DNA of 64,000 nucleotides, taken from contig JAHREW010000004.1 in assembly GCA_020883125.1 (NCBI GenBank), positions 173,082-237,081 on the forward strand. The letters run 5' to 3'. The first letter of the stretch is position 1, and each line of letters opens with the position of its first letter. Under the pieces are notes generated by a model, which searched no databases, had not been told where the DNA came from, and saw only the letters and a list, made by a program, of their open reading frames with translations. Shown here piece by piece: positions 58,601-64,000 of this stretch. The translations under genes were made by a program, and so were the position numbers. Source of the stretch: Microcoleus sp. CAWBG506. Its GTDB lineage: Bacteria; Cyanobacteriota; Cyanobacteriia; Cyanobacteriales; Microcoleaceae.

Positions 58601-60835
58601 ATGGAATCAAGTGAAAATGGTCTGGGATTTCAGGAATACTGGCAGATTTTGAAGCGTCGATGGCTGCCAGCCCTAGCTGTATTTGCCTCAGTGGTTACAC
58701 TCGCCACCTACACCACCCTTAAGGAAAAACCAGTTTATGAAGCAGAAGGAAAGTTGTTATTTAAGAAAACAACTCCTGGATCGGCGTTGACAGAATTGGG
58801 AAAGGAAATCGGACAGTTGACTCCTGCTGCTGAGCAAAGTAATCCTCTGACAACCGAAATTGAACTGATTCGTTCTGTCGAAATTGTCGAAAAAACTATC
58901 AACAAGCTTCAGTTGCAAAATGAAAAAAATCATCATCTTAAAGTCAAAGATTTTTTGAAAAATCTGACAGTAGCTACTATTAGGGGAGCGGACATACTAA
59001 CAGTGTCATACAAAGATCAAAATCCCCAAGTAGCAGCAAATGTCGTAAAGACGATGATGAATTTTTATATAGACAACAATCAAAAAGTAAATCGCCTCGA
59101 AGCTGTATCAGTGCGACAGTTTATTGAAAAGAAACTCCCTAATTCCGACAAAGCTATGCGAAAAGCCGCGGCAGAATTGAGCAAATTCAAAGAAGATAAT
59201 AAAGTTGTAAATCTGGAAGAAGAAGCTAAATCAGCAGTAGCCGTAATGGCGGGACTAGAAAGTCAAATAGACCAAGCTAAATCGGATTTTGTCAAAGCAA
59301 GTGCTAAGTCAAAAGCATTTGAAAACCAATTACAAATGACTCCCCAACAAGCATTGGCTACCAGTACCATCAGCCAATCTAGCACTGTGCAGGAAGCTCT
59401 GAAAGAATACAAACAAATAGAGCGACAGTTAGCTATTGAGCAAAATCGCTACCTGGATACTTCGCCTGTAATAACTAGGTTGGAAACTAAAAAAGCTACG
59501 ATGAAAGCTTTACTAGATGAACAAATTAAACAAGTTTTAGGCGGTCAACAGCCCTTGGAAAATCAAAGCTTACAGATAGGAGAAGTAAAACCCAAGTTGA
59601 TTCAAGAATTTATCAGTGTCGATGTAGAACGCCAGGGTTTGGCCGATCGCGTTACTATTCTCTCAAATGCTTTAGCAGCCTACAAGCAGCGGGTAAAAGT
59701 TTTGCCGGCGCTAGAGAAACAAAAGCGGGAACTAGAAAGAAAACTCCAAGAAGCCGAAGCTGATTATGAAGAATTGCAGAAAAAGCTCCAGCAAATTCGG
59801 ATTACCGAAAATCAGCAAGTCGGGAATGCTCGCATTATCCAAAAGCCGAGTGTTCCTGAAGAACCAGTGCGCTCTCGCAAGTCTTTATTGTTGGTATCCG
59901 GTAGCTTGTTGGGAACTCTGCTGGCGATCGCTGTGGCGCTGCTTTTAGAATCTCAAGATAAGTCTGTCAAAACTATTGAAGAGGCGAGGGAGTTGTTTGG
60001 GTTTACTTTGTTGGGAGTGATTCCTTTCCATAAAAAGCCTGAAAAAAATACGAGGCGCAATTCCAAGCGACTTAAATCTACTTCCCAGGATTTAGAGCCA
60101 TCTCCTCAACAGATTGTGGTGAGAGATAGTGCTCATACTTCCAGCAGTGCTGCTTACCGAATGCTTCAGGCAAATCTCAGGTTTCTGAGTTCTGATAAAG
60201 AGCTGAAAGTGATTGTCGTCAGTAGTTCGTTACCGCAAGAGGGTAAGTCTACTGTATCAGCTAATTTGGCTGTGGCTATAGCTCAATTGGGACGGAAGGT
60301 TTTGCTGGTAGATGCGGATATGCACTGTCCTGTTCAGCATCGGATTTGGGAACTTCCTAATCAAGTAGGGTTGAGCAATGCGATTGTGGGACAAGCTGAA
60401 TTGAAAAGTGCGATCGCACAAGTTATGGAGAATTTAGATGTGCTCCCTTGCGGGGTAATTCCGCCTAATCCCATGGCTCTTTTGGACTCCCAGCGGATAA
60501 CTTCGTTAATTAAGCAATTTGCCGCTAGTTATGATGCAGTGATTATTGATGCTCCTTCTTTGAATGTCGCTGCTGATGCTCTGATTTTGGGGAATAAAGC
60601 CGATGGGATTTTATTGGTAGTCAGGCCTGGAGTTCTTCATTCTGGTACTGTGGCTTTTGCGAAGGAGCTTTTGAAGAAATCCAGTCAACAGGTTCTGGGC
60701 TTAGTGGTGAATGGAGTAATTCCTAAAAATGAACCTCACAGTCATTACTATTTTACCAATGAATCTTACGCTCAAGAGCAGGATGCTAATTTCAATCACA
60801 AGATTTTGCGATCGCCAAGGGAGATGGGGAGATGA
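58601..60835 (+). CDS. Wzc-type polysaccharide co-polymerase and tyrosine autokinase
   Basis: 744 residues from the ATG at 58601, with GGAG six bases upstream (a TTG at 58589 is rejected). Wzz domain with two membrane helices (about 24-42 and 428-447) bracketing a long coiled-coil loop, then a BY-kinase domain: Walker A SLPQEGKSTVSANLA, Walker A' VLLVDADMHCP, Walker B AVIIDAPSLNV. Tyrosines near the C-terminus (SHYYFTNESYAQ) are the likely phosphorylation sites. The cycle of autophosphorylation controls chain length and export of the polymer made by the divergent operon. No Wza outer-membrane exporter is in the window. Confidence 0.92.
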   Translation: MESSENGLGFQEYWQILKRRWLPALAVFASVVTLATYTTLKEKPVYEAEGKLLFKKTTPGSALTELGKEIGQLTPAAEQSNPLTTEIELIRSVEIVEKTINKLQLQNEKNHHLKVKDFLKNLTVATIRGADILTVSYKDQNPQVAANVVKTMMNFYIDNNQKVNRLEAVSVRQFIEKKLPNSDKAMRKAAAELSKFKEDNKVVNLEEEAKSAVAVMAGLESQIDQAKSDFVKASAKSKAFENQLQMTPQQALATSTISQSSTVQEALKEYKQIERQLAIEQNRYLDTSPVITRLETKKATMKALLDEQIKQVLGGQQPLENQSLQIGEVKPKLIQEFISVDVERQGLADRVTILSNALAAYKQRVKVLPALEKQKRELERKLQEAEADYEELQKKLQQIRITENQQVGNARIIQKPSVPEEPVRSRKSLLLVSGSLLGTLLAIAVALLLESQDKSVKTIEEARELFGFTLLGVIPFHKKPEKNTRRNSKRLKSTSQDLEPSPQQIVVRDSAHTSSSAAYRMLQANLRFLSSDKELKVIVVSSSLPQEGKSTVSANLAVAIAQLGRKVLLVDADMHCPVQHRIWELPNQVGLSNAIVGQAELKSAIAQVMENLDVLPCGVIPPNPMALLDSQRITSLIKQFAASYDAVIIDAPSLNVAADALILGNKADGILLVVRPGVLHSGTVAFAKELLKKSSQQVLGLVVNGVIPKNEPHSHYYFTNESYAQEQDANFNHKILRSPREMGR

Positions 60836-60931
60836 GGAGATCGGGAGATATTTAACTGATAATTAAGGGCGATTTGGAATTGTGGATGTTGTCGAGTTCG
60901 ATCGCCCATAAATCAAAACTAATCTGTAGCT

Positions 60932-60973
60932 GTATCAAAGTCTACTAAACTTGGGGAGCAAATCGGTTAATGT
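60932..60973 (+). promoter_or_regulatory. NtcA-activated promoter of ntcB
   Basis: GTA (60932-60934), eight bases, TAC (60943-60945), then 22 bases to TAATGT (60968-60973). This is the canonical GTA-N8-TAC plus N22 plus TAN3T arrangement of NtcA-dependent class II promoters in cyanobacteria. The start codon is 65 bases further on. Confidence 0.8.
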
Positions 60974-61037
60974 CACTGTTATTCTTCAGTCACTACTGAT
61001 GAAGATCGCGCCAAATGTTACCTAGACTTAAACATCC

Positions 61038-62015
61038 ATGCGTTTAGAGCAGATTCAAGCATTTCTTTCCGTTGCCGAAACCGGAAGCTTTCAGCAAGCA
61101 GCAGGGAAATGTGGCGTGACTCAATCGACTATTAGCCGCCAAGTGCAGGGACTAGAAGCTGAACTCGGCCTATCTCTGTTTCATCGCATGGCCCATGCCA
61201 AGCTCACTTTAGCTGGGGAACGCCTGTTACCTCATGCTCGCAAAATCTGTCAGACTTGGCAAAATGCCAGTCAGGAATTGGGAGACTTGCTCGCGGGTAA
61301 GCAGCCGGAACTTTGCGTAGCTGCTATTCACTCCGTGTGTGCTGCTTATTTGCCACCTGTGCTCCAAAAATTTTGCCGGGATTATCCAGAGGTACAGTTG
61401 CGGGTAACAGCCCTAGGGAGCGATCGAGCTCTGAAAGTGCTCAAAGACGGTTTGGTGGATGTAGCGGTGGTGATGAATAATCGCTATTTTACTCAAGGTG
61501 CCGAAATGTTGGTTGAGGTGCTTTACAATGAGCCGATCGAGGTATTGATGGCCGCGAGTCATCCCCTAGCTAAATACGATCGAGTCCCAACTGCTGAATT
61601 GATTTGTTACCCGCAAGTCGTGTTTAAGGATGGCTACGGAATGCAGCGGATGGTGCAAGACGAATTTGGACGCATGGGTGCTAAACTGCAAGCTGTTTTG
61701 GAGTTGAATACTCTCGATGCTTTTCGAGGTGTGGTGCGACAGGGAGAATTGATTGCCATGCTGCCACATTCGGCTTTGCTAGAAGCCCGTGCCGATCGCA
61801 CTTTAGCAATTCGCCCGATCGAAAACCAGAGACCAAATTCTAAGGTTTCTGCCATCGGCACTGCGGCGGCAGATCCGATTTGGACTCGCGAAGTCGTTTT
61901 GGTGACAACTCACGATCGAATGCAAATTCCGCCCATCGCCCATTTCTGCCAATTAGTACGCGAATTTGTGCCACCGCAATTGGATGTCTTAAAAGTCGGA
62001 ACAACTAACAAATAA
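61038..62015 (+). CDS. ntcB: LysR-type nitrate assimilation regulator NtcB
   Basis: 325 residues. The N-terminal wHTH (RLEQIQAFLSVAETGSFQQA, CGVTQSTISRQVQGLEAELG) and the effector domain (LRVTALGSDRALKVLKDGLV, VMNNRYF, YPQVVFKDGYGMQRMVQDEF, LELNTLDAFRGVVRQGELIA) match cyanobacterial NtcB, which boosts nir-operon transcription in response to nitrite. The NtcA promoter upstream and the neighbouring mobA agree. It is 22 bases upstream of the TrpD-like gene. Confidence 0.88.
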   Translation: MRLEQIQAFLSVAETGSFQQAAGKCGVTQSTISRQVQGLEAELGLSLFHRMAHAKLTLAGERLLPHARKICQTWQNASQELGDLLAGKQPELCVAAIHSVCAAYLPPVLQKFCRDYPEVQLRVTALGSDRALKVLKDGLVDVAVVMNNRYFTQGAEMLVEVLYNEPIEVLMAASHPLAKYDRVPTAELICYPQVVFKDGYGMQRMVQDEFGRMGAKLQAVLELNTLDAFRGVVRQGELIAMLPHSALLEARADRTLAIRPIENQRPNSKVSAIGTAAADPIWTREVVLVTTHDRMQIPPIAHFCQLVREFVPPQLDVLKVGTTNK

Positions 62016-62037
62016 CCAATTACTAAGTCCCCAAATT

Positions 62038-63096
62038 ATGAGTAACGCTTTTAGAGAATTGCTGCGAAAAATTGGTAGTGGCGTACACACAGGAGAAAAC
62101 TTGACTCGCACCGAATCAGCCGCAGCAACGCGGATGATGCTGTTAGGAGAAGCAACACCGGCTCAAATGGGAGCTTTTATGATTTCCCACCGCATTAAGC
62201 GACCGACGGGGGAAGAATTAGCCGGAATGCTCGATGCTTATGAAGAATTAGGACCGAAACTCGCCCACCCAAACAGGGAAAAAGGGTTTTCAGTATCAAG
62301 CGTGGCAGTGTTTGGAGTTGCTTACGATGGGCGATCGCGCACAGCCCCAGTTAGCCCTTTAACTGCTCTAATTTTAGCAACCGCCGGCGTTCCCACTCTC
62401 ATGCACGGCGGCGATATCATGCCGACAAAAGAAGGTATTCCCCTGATAGATATTTGGCGCGGTTTGGGTGTTGACTGGACAAAATTGACTTTAGAAAAAG
62501 TCCAGCAAGTTTTTGATAATACAGGTTTGGGTTTTGTCTACCTTCCCACCCATTTTCCCCAAGCTGAGAGTTTAGTTCCCTACCGGCGCGAAATCGGCAA
62601 ACGATCGCCTTTTTCGACAATGGAGTTGATGTGGTGTCCCTGTGACGGCGATGTTAACGTCATCTCCGGCTACGTCCACCCACCGACGGAAGGTATGTTT
62701 ATCAATGCTTTTGAGTTGCGAGGAGTCAAGAATTACACCACAATCAAAGGACTGGAAGGAAGTTGTGACTTGCCGCGCGATCGGACTGCAATCATCGGTA
62801 TTACTAAGCCCGATGTTGAGTTTGAGCGAGTGCTGTTAGCTCACGGCGATTACGGTTTCAGTAGCACAAATCCCGCCTTTGAATCGACCTCTGAGTTATT
62901 AAAACAAATGCACGAAGTGTTACAGGGAAAACCATCGGAATTAATGCAGTCTACTATTTGGAATAGCGGATTTTATCTCTGGCGCTCTGGATTTTGTTTA
63001 GATATAAATTCTGGTTTTTTTAAAGCCAAAGTTTTGTTAAGTAGCGGTCAAGTTTATCAAAAACTTGAGGAAATTAGCAATTTAGTCAATAGCTAA
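62038..63096 (+). CDS. TrpD-like (anthranilate phosphoribosyltransferase family) protein
   Basis: 352 residues. GEATPAQMGAFMISHRIKRP, PTGEELAGMLDAYEEL, AVFGVAYDGRSRTAP, PTLMHGGDIMPTKEGIPLID and the C-terminal glycine-poor tail fit the TrpD2-like branch. The PRPP loop GTGGD-equivalent reads AYDGRSRT, so anthranilate transfer is doubtful. Its steady neighbour is ntcB in several cyanobacteria (from memory), which hints at a role in nitrogen physiology rather than tryptophan synthesis. Co-transcription with ntcB is likely. Confidence 0.85.
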   Translation: MSNAFRELLRKIGSGVHTGENLTRTESAAATRMMLLGEATPAQMGAFMISHRIKRPTGEELAGMLDAYEELGPKLAHPNREKGFSVSSVAVFGVAYDGRSRTAPVSPLTALILATAGVPTLMHGGDIMPTKEGIPLIDIWRGLGVDWTKLTLEKVQQVFDNTGLGFVYLPTHFPQAESLVPYRREIGKRSPFSTMELMWCPCDGDVNVISGYVHPPTEGMFINAFELRGVKNYTTIKGLEGSCDLPRDRTAIIGITKPDVEFERVLLAHGDYGFSSTNPAFESTSELLKQMHEVLQGKPSELMQSTIWNSGFYLWRSGFCLDINSGFFKAKVLLSSGQVYQKLEEISNLVNS

Positions 63097-63185
63097 ATGT
63101 TGACATTAGACAGTAGATAGTTCACTTTTGACTATAGGGAAAAATAACAAATAACTAATAACAAATAACTAATAACAAATCACAA

Positions 63186-63815
63186 ATGACTAATAATAAA
63201 ATTGCTGTAATTTTGCTAGCTGGCGGTCAAAGTTCCCGGATGGGTAGAGATAAAGCTCTTTTAGAAATAGAGGGTAAATCCCTATTAGAGCGAGCTTGCG
63301 AAGTGGCTGCTAACTTAACCTCAGAAGTTTACGTTCTAACTGCTAGGTCCGATCGCTATGAATCTACCTTAAATAAAAAATGTCAATTTCTGGTAGAATA
63401 CAATCCCGGTTCCGGGCCCTTGATAGCCTTGAGTCAGGGATTAACTCAAATTACTACCGAGTGGATTTTACTCCTAGCTTGTGATTTGCCTTTGTTGGAT
63501 GCCGAGATAATTCAGCATTGGGCCAATCACTTAGCAGCAGTAGGGCCATCTACTTTAGCAGTAGTACCTTATCAAAATTCGCGGTGGGAACCTTTGTGCG
63601 GATTCTACCGCCAGCAATCCCTCTCAAGTTTGCAAATTTTTATTGAGAAAGGCGGGCGATCGTTTCAAGTATGGTTGAATCAAATTGCAGTAGCACCTCT
63701 GCCTATAGGAGAACGAGAAGCACGAATGTTATCAAATTGCAATACACTAGAAGAGTTTGAGAAATTAAAAGGTCAAATGGGGAATAGGGAATGGGGAATA
63801 GGGAATAGGGAATAG
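63186..63815 (+). CDS. mobA: Molybdenum cofactor guanylyltransferase
   Basis: 209 residues. ILLAGGQSSRMGRDKALLEI (GTP-binding), VLTARSDRYES, YNPGSGPLIALSQGL and LACDLPLLDAEII with the metal Asp are all MobA features. It converts Mo-molybdopterin to the guanine dinucleotide form used by cyanobacterial nitrate reductase NarB. This fits the ntcB context. The normal end is near KLKGQM; the last about 12 residues (GNREWGIGNRE) are encoded by a heptanucleotide repeat array, so the C-terminus is repeat-derived. Confidence 0.9.
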   Translation: MTNNKIAVILLAGGQSSRMGRDKALLEIEGKSLLERACEVAANLTSEVYVLTARSDRYESTLNKKCQFLVEYNPGSGPLIALSQGLTQITTEWILLLACDLPLLDAEIIQHWANHLAAVGPSTLAVVPYQNSRWEPLCGFYRQQSLSSLQIFIEKGGRSFQVWLNQIAVAPLPIGEREARMLSNCNTLEEFEKLKGQMGNREWGIGNRE

Positions 63816-63863
63816 GGAATGGGGAATGGAGAATAGGGAATGGGGAATGGGGAATAGGGCATT
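63776..63863. repeat. GGGAAT(A/G) heptanucleotide array
   Basis: About eleven to twelve tandem 7-mers GGGAATA, GGGAATG or GAGAATA, starting within the 3' end of mobA and ending near 63863. Confidence 0.85.
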
Positions 63864-63869
63864 GGAATT

Positions 63870-64000
63870 AACAAATAACCAATAACCAATAACCAATAAC
63901 CAATAACCAATAACCAATAACCAATAACCAATAACCAATAACCAATAACCAATAACCAATAACCAATAACCAATAACCAATAACCAATAACCAATAACCA
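63870..64000. repeat. CCAATAA heptanucleotide array, running off the window
   Basis: About 18 nearly perfect copies of the 7-mer CCAATAA from about 63877 to the window end. This is the STRR type known from filamentous cyanobacteria. Long open frames across it on the other strand are artefacts. Confidence 0.9.

Noticed and set aside
63765..63994. Two minus-strand frames of repeating VIGYWLL and PIPHSLF
   Set aside because: Translation of heptanucleotide repeats, open in several frames because the 7-mer has no stop in them; no start signal.
63870..64000. Possible CRISPR array
   Set aside because: Units are 7 bp and contiguous with no spacers, so it is an STRR array. No cas gene in the window. 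The 15-bp and 76-bp arrays were rejected for the same reason.
1..64000. tRNA, rRNA, tmRNA and riboswitch candidates
   Set aside because: No cloverleaf-like T-loop sequence, rRNA core or known riboswitch fold was recognised by eye; a covariance-model search would be decisive and was not possible here.

Overview
The window comes from a filamentous, probably non-heterocystous cyanobacterium of the Microcoleus/Oscillatoria type. This is an inference. It rests on dense HIP1 octamers (GCGATCGC), heptanucleotide tandem repeats (STRR), several families of dispersed GC-rich hairpin repeats, and cyanobacterial marker genes: cruP, ntcB, a DUF1830 protein, a TIGR03792-type protein and a PIN/TRAM protein. 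No rRNA or tRNA gene was recognised.

Layout. 1-1036 holds the N-terminal part of an M3 oligopeptidase (minus strand, cut by the window edge), then a coiled-coil membrane protein and a repeat-rich spacer. 2892-4253 is a small STAND/NB-ARC ATPase with a vMAP-type HTH. 4592-7218 is the most unusual part: two paralogous 46-residue peptide genes, a JmjC/cupin oxygenase-like gene and an Apd1-like [2Fe-2S] sucrase/ferredoxin-family gene, all on one strand. It looks like an undescribed peptide-modification (RiPP-like) cassette. 7746-10011 is an accessory zone with two small unknown genes and two divergent PIN-toxin modules embedded in a local HIP1-containing repeat family. 10271-17659 carries signalling genes: a PAS histidine kinase, a BCS1-like AAA ATPase and a PAS-kinase-REC-REC-GGDEF hybrid. 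18168-23691 has a trypsin-TPR protein, a Tat-exported/secreted pair, a second STAND ATPase whose ORF was expanded by a repeat element, and a SMI1/KNR4 protein. 23760-41086 is mostly housekeeping and conserved cyanobacterial genes (SbcD-like nuclease, fmt, OmpA-like, hemW, cruP, LCP protein, lipid kinase), interrupted by a solitary TnpB element.

42563-60835 is an extracellular polysaccharide locus. A 12-gene minus-strand group encodes a nucleotide-sugar dehydratase fused to a degenerate EAL domain, a Wzx flippase, a Wzy-like polymerase/ligase, four glycosyltransferase-type proteins, an initiating sugar-phosphate transferase, two DegT-type aminotransferases, a FemAB/GNAT-like acyltransferase and a glycosidase-like protein. 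It is divergent from a Wzc-type tyrosine autokinase. Together they would build an amino-sugar-containing repeat unit, flip it, polymerise it and control chain export; the EAL fusion suggests a direct c-di-GMP input.

61038-63815 is a nitrate-assimilation segment: ntcB with a textbook NtcA promoter, a TrpD-like phosphoribosyltransferase and mobA (molybdenum cofactor for nitrate reductase). The window ends inside a heptanucleotide repeat array.
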